Shown here: positions 20,721 through 31,331 of the stretch, one piece after another | Layout: each line of letters opens with the position of its first letter | How positions within the stretch are numbered: position 1 is the first letter of the stretch | NCBI GenBank assembly: GCA_003427395.1 | Contig: BFEA01000139.1 | Coordinates: 2,244,925 to 2,284,328 of the forward strand | From: Chara braunii | Taxonomy: Eukaryota > Streptophyta > Charophyceae > Charales > Characeae | Direction: 5' to 3' | DNA: 39,404 nt | Program-made: the position numbers and the translations under genes | The notes under the pieces: model-generated | Seen by the model: only the letters and a program-made list of their open reading frames with translations | Database searches by the model: none | What the model was told of the DNA's origin: nothing

Positions 20721-20942
20721 TTATGGAATGTTTTTCAACTTTCATTTCTCGTGAGAATTTTTATGTTGTCCTCCTTCGAAAGAAGAGAGCCCTTCCTGAG
20801 GAACATGTAGGATAGAGCCTATGTATGCCACCATGAATGACTTCCACACTGTTATCGTGCGGTAAGTGGCAATGAAGAGAGATCGACACGTGTCGTGATG
20901 ACTAAGCAAGCAGGAGCTTGCTTAAGATTGGAACCCCCTGGG

Positions 20943-20958
20943 CGTCACATATGTGACG
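20943..20958. repeat. 16-bp perfect palindrome at the internal/3' LTR junction
   Basis: CGTCACATATGTGACG is its own reverse complement. The right half is the LTR start (TGTGACG). The left half, TGGGCGTCACA at 20939-20949, equals the 3' end of the solo LTR. A polypurine tract would be expected here and is absent. Confidence 0.75.
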
Positions 20959-21962
20959 AACCAATTCCTGTTCCGCACGATTTTTTGCGCGATGACAATG
21001 AGGGTTCCTAAGTTGGGAAGGTTGGGCCAATTATGGGAGATGGGATCCAACGGGAAAATTGCATCGGTGTCCTTGTTTGTTCTTCTTTTTACGTCACTTC
21101 TTTCGGATGGTTGGGGTCAGGGCTGGGCAAGTCCCAGGATGGTCGATTTAGTGGTTGGCGCACCGACACAGACGCGATTAATAATGGTTGATGTCGCTTC
21201 CTTTTTGTTCTGCTATCGGGTTTTTGGCGCGATGATCGCGAGGGAGTTTTGCTTCTTTCTTTTTGAATTTCTTTTTCGAATCTTGTCGAGCCCTCGATGG
21301 CTCTCGGAATTTCGGGATTTGTGCTTTATTAAAGCTTTTTTTGCATTTTTGCATTTTTGCATTAAATAGGAATTTAGGAATTCGGAATTTGTTTTGTTGC
21401 ACGGTGTTTTTTGCTCGCGCGTTTCTTTTTGTGGTTGCAGCGGAGCTCTGATTAGTCGACGCCCTTAATCTTGCGTGTAACTGTAATTTTGAGCAGGGGG
21501 CCCTTGTAACTGTATCTTTCTTCTTGAGCTTCGTCTTTCCCGCCCTCTCTCTTCTTTGTTGCGTCTAGTTGACCCGCGGGCTGCATGATCGGATCGATGC
21601 ATGGAGAGTGGCTACGTCCCCCACGCCACGATCTGGCCATGCATAACGAGGCACTCCTTCCCCTTCTCTCTTTCTAAGTCCTTGCAATTTCGTGTTCTTC
21701 GCCCATGCATGCATGCATTTCGGTTGCGCGATTAGATAACTCTCTTAAACAGTTGTTGGAAGCTCGGGGTAGCGCGATCAATGAGGGTCGCTCACGAGCG
21801 AAGTAAGAGGTGAGTTGAAGTGGGAGTTGAGCGACCCGAGGAGCTGGTGCCGAATGTGCGGGGTACGACGGGCTGTAGCAAGCGGGCGAACCCGACGAGC
21901 ACAGGAGGACTAAGCGGAGTGCCAACTTCGTGGGTTGGTGCGTGACGACAGACTGTCCGCAT

Positions 21963-22025
<63 letters not shown>

Positions 22026-23402
22026 GAGATGGATGGACGTGGGATTGTATCTCTCCTTGTTTATCGCCTTTGATTGGCGCTGTTTCTCGATTTCAATCTT
22101 CTCTTTTTTGTATGACGGATGGATGGGTTCTACATAAGGGATGATTGAATGATGTGCTCGTTGTTTCCTTTTTTGCTCGTCCCAGCTTGTGATAAATGGC
22201 TAATGACAGGAGTTAATGTTGTTGCGATGTCAAATGTATGATGTGATGTCACCTTGCATAATCGGGAATATTTGTTGACCATGGGATTACTGAATGATTG
22301 GATTGTTGGGTGATCGTCTCCGCCCCATGGCGATTTTTGCATATAGGACAACCCTTTTTGCATGAAAATCGGGCGATGGACATGTGCGTGATTGAACACC
22401 TCGTGCGCACATGTGTAAGTGCGATCTAATAAACGCATCCTACACGTGTCCACACGCGGTCGATTCACGATAGGACTTGGCACCTTCGGTATCGGGATAA
22501 GTGCGGAATTTTCCTCTTGCGGGAATTTGAACTGGTGGGAATTTCCGCCACCATACCCGGGAATTCCCTTGTCAATCAAAGCACGATCAAATGCGTGTGG
22601 AGGGTTCCCACTACGCTGCAGCTAGCAATCTGTCGGAATGACAAGATGTCGTACATCGTGGACCGGGAGAGATTGCGGGACCCACAGTACCGAGAATACT
22701 GGGAGGGAGAACAACTTAGGCTACGGGGGAATTTGAGAAATCTGGAATTCCCCTGTCTAACCGAGAACGACCAACTGTGTGCCAGGGACTTTCACCTCGC
22801 CATAACCAACGACCCGAGGGACCCCGACTACCCGACTACTTATAACACGCAATATTTCATATCCCCCGGCTTCGTAGTTATCGCTACCAATTTCCCTCCC
22901 TTCCATCTCCTCCTCCCATACCACCAACTCACGGTGGTACCATGGAATTTCATAGCCCCGTATTGGCCCCACACGCCGTGCAGAAATTGCAGAAGGCGCG
23001 GCAACCATCAAGCCTCTGGAATTACGGAGCCTAACCATAACACACGACGTCAATCGCCACGTGTCCACACCTTAGGTCCGACTCATAGAAATCGCAACCC
23101 TCACGAGCGGACCTCTCCCGAACCGCCATCGCTAGAACGAGCGGATCGGACGGCCCAAGATGCACCGCGCATGCCATCTGCCTTATGCTGCATGACCTCG
23201 ACCACCATCAGACCGAAAGTAACCCGTCCCTTAGCTTCATTGCACCTACGCCCCTGGAACCTTGCCACAGGAGATCTCAGTTCTGACATGGGACTCCACC
23301 CCGAATTTCCCAAAAATCCTTGGCACACCCCTTTTCGCACTTCCAGGCCCACATCCCACTCCGATCAGGACGTCGCGCCGAGCGTGAGGTTTGGGTGTCA
23401 CA
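20952..23402 (+). repeat. 3' LTR (copy B)
   Basis: It starts TGTGACGAACC and ends TTTGGGTGTCACA, with inverted ends TGTGAC/GTCACA. It aligns with copy A throughout and keeps the full 3' terminus that copy A has lost. It lacks about 85 bases present in copy A around 9930-10020 and has lost the TATA-like box. Followed by GCATGACTT of the target LINE. Confidence 0.92.
21965..22022. repeat. (GA)n microsatellite in 3' LTR
   Basis: A GA run of about 58 bases in the same place as the run at 9837-9906 of the 5' LTR. Confidence 0.95.
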
Positions 23403-23440
23403 GCATGACTTGCTGTCTTTATCGACAGATCATACCTTAA
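22517..23440 (+). CDS. LTR-embedded coding frame, copy B (unknown family, open)
   Basis: This is the longest open version, with no stop across 307 codons, although the conserved part is only about 22640-23000 (residues ~42-160). Blocks: DRERLRDPQYREYWEGEQLR, GNLRNLEFP, ENDQLCARDFH, ITNDPRDPDYP, NTQYFISPGFVVIATNFPPFH, LLPYHQLTVVPW, YWPHTPCRNCRR. Downstream residues (RTSPEPPSLERADRTAQ...) come from LTR DNA without visible conservation of the protein in copy C, so the true end is probably near the CRNCRR block or at a splice site. The frame runs past the LTR end at 23402 into LINE sequence, which cannot be functional. No known domain was recognised. Because this is the 3' LTR, the segment could be the last exon of a transcript that begins in the internal accessory region; that is inference. 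Confidence 0.55.
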   Translation: MREFELVGISATIPGNSLVNQSTIKCVWRVPTTLQLAICRNDKMSYIVDRERLRDPQYREYWEGEQLRLRGNLRNLEFPCLTENDQLCARDFHLAITNDPRDPDYPTTYNTQYFISPGFVVIATNFPPFHLLLPYHQLTVVPWNFIAPYWPHTPCRNCRRRGNHQASGITEPNHNTRRQSPRVHTLGPTHRNRNPHERTSPEPPSLERADRTAQDAPRMPSALCCMTSTTIRPKVTRPLASLHLRPWNLATGDLSSDMGLHPEFPKNPWHTPFRTSRPTSHSDQDVAPSVRFGCHSMTCCLYRQIIP

Positions 23441-23930
23441 CTCTGTGTAAATAGATTAAAATGTTACCATCGCAGAAGCTATCCAGTATGCTTTGGCTTC
23501 AATTGTTACTGGCTACAGCAACAACAGTAGGCTTGGTCAATAAAGGAACGAAGATATCTGCTGGATGCGTATGTTGTAAATGGATGTGTGAAAATACTCG
23601 CCATCTCTGGCTTACATGCCCTGCTTTCAGAAGAATATGGAACTGGTGGATACTCCATTGGGACCAAACCACCAAGAAAGAGTTCAAATGGACCGACGAA
23701 TGGATAATTACAGGAATCTACAACGTGACTGATCAGCAAGAAAGCAACTGGGTTTATGTGGCACAAGTCATTTGGGTGATCAGCAAGAAAGCAACTGGGT
23801 TTATGTGGCACAAGTCATTTGGGCAATCATTATGAAAGTCATATGGGATGACAGAAACAAACAGCTAAGGCACGGTCCCACTAGCAATGAGATAAGCCTT
23901 AGCTATATCCGTGCAACATGTGTTTTGTGA
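23407..23930 (+). pseudogene. Plus-strand LINE, 3' part: ORF2 zinc-binding tail
   Basis: This continues the LINE interrupted at 8824. PSQKLSSMLWLQ and then a CX2CX8HX4C zinc-binding motif (CVCCKWMCENTRHLWLTC, about 23566-23619) match the RT zinc-binding tail of LINE 2 (CRRC...HLWLLC). The element ends with VIWDDRNKQL, equivalent to IIWSARNTKVF of LINE 2, and a stop near 23928. A 47-bp tandem duplication (23731-23824) and a stop before PSQK mark decay. Confidence 0.8.
23731..23824. repeat. 47-bp tandem duplication within LINE tail
   Basis: GATCAGCAAGAAAGCAACTG begins at 23731 and again at 23778. The two units are nearly identical and shift the ORF2 frame. Confidence 0.9.
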
Positions 23931-23939
23931 ATTAAATCA

Positions 23940-24845
23940 AAACAACGTAGTAGTCAGACCCGTTAGGGCCGTCCATTCCACGCAGATCTAACGACACTGT
24001 TTTTTTCATCAATTGTTCGGTTCGTATCCCCTTTTTCGGATTCTGGAATGAAAATGGAGTGCCCTCTCATTGGCCATGCATAAAAAAAAGAAAAGAAAAC
24101 GCATCGGAGGGGGGTCTTCTTTCTAGAGCAATTTTCTTTCGGGTAGAGGGCAGTCACAAGTTCCATTTAGAAAAGTGGCGTATATATAATGAATTTCAAA
24201 AATATTGTAAGCTGGCAGTTGGGCTTTCAGAATGGGAAGCGTCTTCCTTCCACCCCATGAGTTCAGCACTGTAATGTATCGGGCGCATAAAACCGCCCCA
24301 TACATTTCCAGTAAAATTTTCCTGTCAGGCTCAGCCGCAGGATCACTAGCAACTGAACAAGGAGAATAATGCAAGGCGAGAACCACTATAGCAGGATTCA
24401 GATTGCTCACACATTTTGAATGTATCGGACCTATGACATATTCAGATACACTTAGTATGTTGTGTAGTCTTCTTCCCTTTCTCTCCCATGTGTTTGTTGT
24501 CATTGGCTCTGTGTCTGTGTTAGCGCGCCTGCCCACCCGCTGAAACTGCTCCGTGCTCCGAAGACAGAAAAAAGACTCCCTGATTTCATTTTACTTTCTC
24601 TATTTCTAATTATTTCTTGAATTGTGTTTAATATAGAAAACACGTGTCCCCCGGATATAGCTAAGGCTAATCCAGGTGCTAGTGGGATTGTGCCCCTGTT
24701 TAAAGGAAAATATGTGTCAGACATTGCAGTAAAGAATATGATAGCCAAGGATATTAAAACTACTATCCACAGTGACTGGCATCGTAGAATGCAGAAGGGC
24801 TCTAGGCAAACAATAGTAAAGTGGTTTTACGATACCTAAGGGAAA
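23940..24845. other. Unrecognised stretch
   Basis: No gene was recognised. A 72-codon plus frame at 24624-24839 (ENTCPPDIAKANPGASGIVPLF ... WHRRMQKGSRQTIVKWFYDT) is preceded by TTTAATATAG, a possible splice acceptor, and has protein-like composition. It could be an exon or transposase remnant, but I cannot place it. Confidence 0.3.
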
Positions 24846-24913
24846 GAGAACAGATTAGCCAAGAGAACAGATTAGCCAAGAGAACAGATTAGCCAAGAGA
24901 ACAAATTAGCCAA
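24846..24913. repeat. Four tandem copies of a 17-bp unit
   Basis: GAGAACAGATTAGCCAA is repeated at 24846, 24863, 24880 and 24897. The last copy has one change (CAAATT). Confidence 0.95.
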
Positions 24914-25094
24914 AATTAGTCCGACGGGTAGGATTAGTGTGACACCCTGGCTTCTCTTCCCAACTGGGCACAAGAAGCGTCTTAGCTCTCTGCCATGATG
25001 GTATGACAGTTTTAAGCCACCAGTACTTGGCCCAGCTATTGATGCCCAGCCGGAAACGTCCTGCACGCCAAGTTTTGTCGAGCCGCCGCAGCGT

Positions 25095-25240
25095 CGTTTC
25101 ATTTCTTTTTTTTTCTTTTTGGAAAGCTTGTCGATATCTTTACGAAAAAAAACATGGGACGAGGCCGGGGACCTCACAATTCAACCCGGAGTTATCCTGG
25201 CAGCCTCAGCCAGTTTAGCTTACGAGCAGAGCTCGATAAC
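25095..25240 (-). mobile_element. SINE-like tRNA-derived fragment (minus strand)
   Basis: On the minus strand, TAAGCTAAACTGGCTGAGG resembles a pol III A box and CCGGGTTGAATTGTGAGG a B box. These are followed by CCCCGGCCTCGTCCCATG and an A-rich tail (AAAAAGAAAAAAAAAG, about 25100-25116 on plus). CCGGGTTGAATTGT also occurs in the plus-strand piece at about 31465. Target duplications were not identified. Confidence 0.45.
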
Positions 25241-25571
25241 AACCAACTACTCATAATACACCAATCTACTGCTGGAAACCGGGTCCAGTGTCTCACTTCA
25301 ACGTATAAAACTCTCCAATAAAAAAATTTAACTTGGAAACTCAAAGTAAGACTCTCTGTTGAAAATCAAGTCCAGCATCAACAATCTTATAACAATCTAC
25401 CTGCACTTCTGTGAGAGCAAAATTTGTGGCCATCTGTGTTTATAACTCATATTTAGTACCAGTGAGGCCTCAAAGCTACTCAGGTTGATGCTGATTAATC
25501 GGTCGGGAAACGGGCTAGGGACCAAACGGGGACCGCAAAAACCTAAAAACATAGTCGGGTTTTCTCCAACC

Positions 25572-27585
25572 CTAGATGTAACCGGTGTTCTGCGCCCTCG
25601 ATGTCTCACCGCCTAGTATCCATGGGCCTAAGCATAAACGGCCCTCTGCAGAAACCTTGGCCAGCAAGTTCCCTCTCGCCCAAGTCTTACAAAACCACTT
25701 GGTCCCAAAACCCTTGGCTTTATAGCATCTATTCCAGTCTGCCCGAATAGCTAGCCGAATTTGTTCCTTCACTTGAAAGATCTGTTTTTTAAATAACTGT
25801 GTTTTCATCACGAAAAACTTTTGTGTTCCTTGCCGACCAAATAATATCCATAATCACTCCTCGGCACACCAGGGCTACATAGCCCCAACTTACGGACAAG
25901 TTAACTAGACTGGATGTGGCGCCATAAAGAATCCAATCATCTATCCACATAAATTTTTGGCCTGCTATATTCTTCCAGTGGGAAGTCCACCAGACCTAGA
26001 GCTGGTCTGCCAAGGGGCACAACAACCACAGGTGATTAGCAGACTCCCCTCCCCAATCACACCTTCTGCATGTATCAAAGATTTGTACTCCTTTAGTTGT
26101 CAACCACGAGGTAGTCGACATCACTTGAAGCGATTGTTGCCATATCAGACTGGCATGTTTTTGAGAAGGTACGCGTTTAAGGGTTTTCCACAGTTTAAGC
26201 CAATCTGGCAAAACAACATCATTACCTTTGTCCTTACGAAATCTCCTGATGGCCCTTAGCATTGGTGCGTCTTGAATTGTAGCCGTCTGGATTGCCACCC
26301 CAACCTTGGGTCTGTACTGAAACAAAGGAACTGACTCAGTTAGACCCGTTCTGTCCCTGGGCCAACCGTAAATTAAAGGCTCAACTTTGAAATTCTCTGC
26401 TTCCCCTAAAAACAAATAGGAGGACGATTTCTTCGTTGGAACGTGTTCCAACACTCTTACCGTGACCTCAGTTAAGTCCGACATGTCATGGATCACTGAC
26501 TCTCCTTCCAATGTAAGGTATGTATGACCTTTTTTGCTCTTGTTTTTCCTCCAAACTTGCACTGTTGTACCTGCCACAAGATCCGGGCCCTGCACTCTCA
26601 GGCATTTCCCCCCTCCCGGTGCTGTGAGCCACGTACCTTGTTCTGGAGAGTGTCTGTTTTTCAGCATCCGTGTCCAACAAGCTAGAATGGCTTTCTTAAG
26701 CATAGCGAAGTTGATTTCTACTTTACGTAGTCTCGATAGTTTCTTTCTTAATTCTGCCATGGACAACTAGCATCCACTATCACAGTCCCACAAATCCTTA
26801 ACCTGTAGGATACCTTTGGTTATCCATGAGAGCCCAAAGGTATTAGGTGCTCCATCTGCCGCAAACAACACTCCGGAATCTTGCCTAATAAATTCATTGT
26901 CAAAAAGCAGTTGGTTACCGGCTTCTGTCGCGGTAGTTGGCTCCTTAAGAGTTTGTGGTCTAAGTTTGTTCCATGCGAATAAGATTTTCCTCTAAATTCT
27001 GTATTTAGGACGCTTTGAAGTGAAGGAAGGTAGTAACATACACAGCCACACATGAGACCCCTGAGAAAGGGCCCATTCATTCTTTAGAATGTATTCTGCT
27101 AAACAGATCCACAACTTGGACTCTCCTTGAGTTAAACCCTGCACTGACCATTTAGCCAACAACGCAAGATTTTGACGTTTTGGATCTAGGATACCCAATC
27201 CTCCCTATGCCCTGGGTAGGGCAATGGCATCCCATTCCACTTTTGAAATAAAGTTATCGCCTTCTGCTGCTGCAGGTTTCCAAACATATCTTGCGCTCAA
27301 CCTCTTGATTCTTGTGTAGGCTTCCTCCCATATCAAATGGATTGTCATGGGGAACCATAAGACCGAGAAGGCTGCCGAAGTTAAGACTAAAGCTCTGCCG
27401 AACAAGGACAGTTTGAAGTTCTTCATCCAACCATTAACCTTGGCCGAAATCTTCTCACTGAGAATGGTATCTTGCGCCTCTCCACTATCCGCGAGAGAAA
27501 CCTGTACTCCCAGGAACCGCTCAATAGTGTCAGTCGGGACTTGTCTCAATCCCCAATCCACACATAACTCAAAGGGGGATGGCAA
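25572..27585 (-). pseudogene. LINE 2 ORF2: thumb and C-terminal zinc-binding domain
   Basis: The first part (27585-27205) has RFLGVQV, KVNGWMKNFKLSLFGRA and RYVWKPAAAEG, the usual RT thumb/connection blocks. LGILDPKRQNLALLAKW follows after a stop near 27199. The frame 26766-25996 contains KLSRLRKVEI, LVAGTTVQVW and the zinc-binding motif CRRCDWGGESANHLWLLC (CX2CX8HX4C). The end, around 25840-25572, has IIWSARNTKVF and a basic helix (KKQIFQVKEQIRLAIRADW). Frame breaks occur at about 27200, 26990, 26810 and 25990. The same architecture in the plus-strand LINE (8190-8824 plus 23407-23930) lets the two be aligned. Confidence 0.82.
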
Positions 27586-27603
27586 GAAATAGACTGACTT
27601 ATT

Positions 27604-28587
27604 CTAATTTATGGAGGCTTCAGACAAACAACAATATTCATCCAAAACTTTCTTTAACTCTCTAAGGGTCTCGGATGAGTTTTCAACAGCCATTGTGAGA
27701 TCATCCGCTAACGCCCCCCCCTTCCATTGTAGCGAGGGGGAGAGGGAAAAACCCTTAATCTCTGGGTTTGATCTAATGTTATCCAACAACGTTTCTAACT
27801 GAACCACAAAAAGCAAGGGGGCAAGTGGACAGTCTTGGCGAAGGGAACGGGACAATTTGAACTCCCTAGACAGCTTGCCATTCACAATTACCATGGAGGC
27901 CGCATCAACGTACATTGCCTTCACCCAACTACAAAAACCTTGGCCAAAGCCCAGATTACGTAGTGATGTGAAGACAAAGGTCCAACCTACTTTATCGTAG
28001 GCTTTCTCCGTATCCAATAATAGCACAGCGACTTCCCTTTTTTCCTTACCAATTATTTCCAGGGCTTGTATCGTTGTAAGGATATTATCGAATATTGACC
28101 TACCTTTAACGAATGCGCCCTGTTCCCAGCCAGAGCTCGGCCAGACGAAGGGCTAAGGCTTTAGCCAGAAGCTTATAAACCACATTCAAAACTGAAATGG
28201 GCCTATAATTTCAGACATCTGTCTTATCTCCTTTTTGTAGAGAAGAGAGATCACGCCTTGGGATATACATTTCGGTAGCGTCCCGGACTCCAGGGCCTTG
28301 TTATAAATTGAAAGGAGGAAGGGACAGAAAGCCTCCCACGTATCCAAAAACAATTCGATTGGGAGTCCATCTAGTCCCGAACATTTGCCTAGAGCCAGAT
28401 GTTTGGCTGCATTCCATAGTTCCGCCGCTGTAAGAGGTTCCTCTAGCCGGCTACAGTCCGCAGACGAGATTCTTTTGAGAGAAGGTACCCAAAAATTTGA
28501 GACCTCAGACAAATCTGTTTCCGGTGTATCAAATGCTCTCCGTGTCGATACTATATCTTGAAAATACTCCATTGCGTAGTTACACAA
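27604..28587 (-). pseudogene. LINE 2 ORF2: reverse transcriptase core
   Basis: One frame with a few stops (around 28183 and in the following 60 bases). Motifs in order: LGKCSGLDGLPIELF, GVISLLYKKE, LLLDTEKAYDKVGW (first catalytic Asp), SRSLRQDCPLAPLLFVV, and ALADDLTMAV with the catalytic Asp pair. The RQ-D-C box has Asp where LINEs nearly always have Gly (RQGCPLSP), probably a damaging change. Best conserved part of LINE 2. Confidence 0.88.
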
Positions 28588-28653
28588 TTGTTCTGTGGAG
28601 TTTCCCGTTGGGGCATTCCATTCAAATGGGTGTACCAGTTCTCTGATTGGAGG

Positions 28654-29876
28654 TCAACTTTGATGTAAAATCAGAGATCTAAATGTCATTTTCGTCATGC
28701 GGTCATACCCCATGATACCCCTAATCTTGAGCCAATCAAGCCACTGGGCCTGTTTCTGCATCTCCAGTGTTTCCAGTTTTGCTAGGTTGACCTTCCTTTT
28801 TTGAGACCAATAGTAATCAGAGAAGGGGTCACTTCCCATTTTACTTTCTGCCTCCGTAATTTCCTTGGTCAAACATTTTTCTGTCCACGATAGGTTGGTC
28901 GCTTTCATCCTAGAGAAAACTTTGAGGGCTGTTTGAATTATACCCAGCCCCACTTCCACCCATCTGTCTTCCTTTTCAAATAGGCCGTTGGCATCTGTCC
29001 ACGAGGACATTTGATCCTTTACCCAGTCTGGAATACCTTTGTCTTTTAATATAGATACATTTAATCTAAATGGTGGCCTGTGCCTGTCAATTACATCCTT
29101 GGAGATTATATCCATTAACACTGGGTAGTGGTCTGACAGGCTAGACACAAAATAATCTGACCAGATGCACCTTTCCCACACCATTCCCCTTGCCATGATA
29201 AAGTCCAGTCTTTTTCGAGGTTCCGGGGTTGTAGGAGAGGGCTTAGGACCATACCAAGTATATCCATTCGAGTCGGGGTTCATCACTCTGAAGACATCTA
29301 TTAAGGATTGTGATTCCATGAAGGCCGATAACAGTTCGGTATCTTTTCTTAATGGGTATCCAGGCCAGGATTCAGGACCGTGTTCCAGTCCCCTGCCACT
29401 ATCAAGTTTTCCACGTCTGGTAAATAAGCCGGTAAGTCTGAGAAGAACTTGATTTGTTCCTTATAGTATACTGGGGCATAGACAGTCATAATTGCCCATT
29501 CTTCCTGGTTTACAGCCACCTTCACCCAGGCCCAGCGACCCTCTCTGTCAATAAAGTGGTCAATAACATCGACTTCTAGATTTTTATCTATTAGGATACT
29601 AACTCCACCCTTCGTCCCCTCTGCCGGGGACCAGAATTGTGGGCCCTGCCACCAGTTACGTAGGTTAGTCACCCTCTCTGCATGTAGCTTTGTCTCTTGA
29701 AGACATAAAATTTGAACTGATTGATTATGAATCCAAGCGCGCAGTCTTACGTTCTTATTTCTTCCTGATGTGTCTCCCATTCCTCTGAAATTCCAAGAAG
29801 CCAAGCGGATCTTAGGCGGGAGGACCATTAACATGGTCGGACCCGCTGGTTTCTTAGATGTGGAGGGACGGTACAA
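28654..29876 (-). pseudogene. LINE 2 ORF2: APE-like endonuclease
   Basis: The N-terminal frame (29876-29349) contains LASWNFRGMG (Asn box), CLQETKL (metal-binding Glu), VYAPVYY and VAGDWNTVL. A frameshift at about 29340 leads to the frame 29319-28654 with YTWYGP, KRLDFIMARG and SLSDHYPVLMD (SDH catalytic box). All principal endonuclease motifs are present and intact, so inactivation is by frame loss rather than active-site change. The remainder is the helical linker to RT. Confidence 0.85.
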
Positions 29877-30734
29877 GCGGTGCCTGCACTACACCAAAAC
29901 ACAGAGATTTCAGGTTGTACATGAACTCCTCAGAGGACAAGACCTCGTGTGGGTTTGAGTTTGGCACAGAAGCAGCCAGCCATCTTGCTACTTCATTGGC
30001 TGAGAAGTCTACTGCCAATGAGATGCTGCAGATTGAGTCATTATCTGGTATAGTAAGATCTGAAATTGGAATCCATTGTGCTCTCACTGTGCTCCATTTA
30101 CAGAAATCGTCCGTCATTGAAACTATTTCAAGGAACACACAGTGCAGGGCTACCTTTGACCCTTCTGCCTTACTAGCAATATGACGGCCCATTTTAGGAC
30201 AGGGCAGAATACCGCATTGGAAGGAGTTGTCAACCACATGGGTAGACACTAATTCCAGAATTTGTTCCGCTGTAGGCGGGCCTTTTACCCTGACTGACGG
30301 GAGCTCCAATGTTTCATTGTTGTTCTTCCACGTCATCAAGGTAAGGGGCCTTGTATCGAGTCTGCTACAATAATCGGGACCAGAAATTGGGGAAAGGAAC
30401 CTTTCTCTTTGTCATCTCTGGTCAAGGAGGCCATCGGCAAAGCAGAGGAAAGTAGCGTTTTCCCTGTTCTGCCGTTATGACCTCTTTTCCTGGAACCCCC
30501 CACCCCTCCCTGGTCCAGCGCCCCTCGTTCATCATACCCGTTGTTCCCTCTACCGATCCGCGTGTTGTCGTTTGCCAGCATCATCTTGGTTGGGGAATCA
30601 AAGGATGGAAGGGGTGCATTCCCCTTGTCAAAGGAAAATTCTGGACAGTTGGAAACTCCAGGCACAATAAATTCTAAACTTGGAATCTTATCCGTCAGGG
30701 CCTCTGTGCTATGTAAGGCCTTGTTTAAATCCAA
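29854..30734 (-). pseudogene. LINE 2 ORF1, C-terminal part
   Basis: Two minus-strand frames (30734-30336 and 30339-29854) occupy the ORF1 position directly upstream of ORF2. The first is low in recognisable motifs (a Gly/Arg/Asn-rich stretch, GRGNNGYDERGALDQGG); the second has a compact, hydrophobic-patterned sequence (VALHCVFLEIVSM, SICSISLAVDF). No zinc knuckle was found here. The N-terminal part is displaced by the SINE to 31353-31450, where KKEIAAEYYQRPF resembles KREELTAEYY of LINE 1 ORF1. Confidence 0.55.
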
Positions 30735-30949
30735 GTCTTTTCTGGTCCCCCTGAGAGGTGAAGGGGGTGATTGGACTCTTTTCGTCGTCAGTCCCTGATC
30801 CTTTAGTTACTTCTCAACTAAAAACAGTCTCGGGTTCATTTCTCTTTTGGCTGGCGCCTCCAGCCATTGTGGTCCGTTAGGCCGAAGCCCATCAGTCACA
30901 GGCGTTAACGGGAAACGCCCGCGGCCGATGTATGGGCCAAGTACTGGTG

Positions 30950-31331
30950 TTTTTTTTTTATTGTCATTATAGTATTACGGGGAACCCCGTAGCAGCCACA
31001 ACCGTGCTCAAGCCTCCAACGAGGGAACATGCAGGAGCTGCACCCACCAGCAGATGCCTGCTACAGCAGGTGGGCAATACCGGCCAGGGGTCAGCCGGTA
31101 GCATCAGGACCGAGCTTCTTCGATGGGCCAGTCACTGTGCCTTCCCTACGGCCCCCTCCCCCTATGAACATCAGCAGTCTCTGCTCAATGCCAGTCGGGG
31201 GGACCAACGGCATATCTCTAGGTGGTGGGCACCAAGCTTGCCCAGGAAGGTGCATGAGGCCAATGGGGATTGAACCCAAGACCTCCTGAATGCCACTCGC
31301 ATGCCTTACCAACTGAGCTAGGGCGCTGGAT
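30950..31331 (-). mobile_element. tRNA-derived SINE with 11-bp target duplication
   Basis: On the minus strand the element begins with a tRNA-like head: GCGCCCTAGCTCAGTTGGTAA holds the A box (TAGCTCAGTTGG) and GGGTTCAATCCCC the B box, about 50 bases apart. A body of about 300 bases follows, ending in an A-rich tail (AATAAAAAAAAA at 30950-30962). AAGTACTGGTG flanks it at 30939-30949 and 31332-31342. This is a textbook SINE structure inserted in LINE 2 ORF1, and such SINEs borrow LINE machinery. It is not a functional tRNA gene, because the acceptor strands do not pair and the anticodon arm is poor. Confidence 0.9.

Larger units (their letters stand above)
8825..23402 (+). mobile_element. Full-length Ty3/Gypsy-type LTR retrotransposon with very long LTRs and a 3' accessory region
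   Basis: About 14.6 kb. Order: 5' LTR (8825-11363), initiator-Met primer-binding site (11364-11376), repeat-rich leader, gag, protease, RT-RNase H, PHD-like finger, integrase with GPY/F-like C-terminus, 3' accessory coding region, 3' LTR (20952-23402). RT before integrase is the Ty3/Gypsy order. The left flank is AGCAT (8820-8824). The right flank reads AGCAT at 23402-23406 if the LTR ends ...GTCAC, or GCAT if it ends ...GTCACA as in the solo copy; either way a 4-5-bp target duplication is present. Removing the element rejoins a LINE. The copy is inactive: many in-frame stops, frameshifts, a His-to-Tyr change in the gag knuckle and a catalytic Asp-to-Asn change in integrase. Two foldback inserts lie at 16295-16551 and about 20320-20720. 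Confidence 0.9.

Noticed and set aside
20227-20940. Terminal inverted repeats around CACGTGTC near 20230 and 20890, bounding an insert
   Set aside because: The shared part is a short palindromic 8-mer; no longer match or duplication was found.
31260-31330. Possible tRNA gene (minus strand)
   Set aside because: A and B boxes are present but acceptor strands do not pair; the target duplication and A-rich tail show it is a SINE head.
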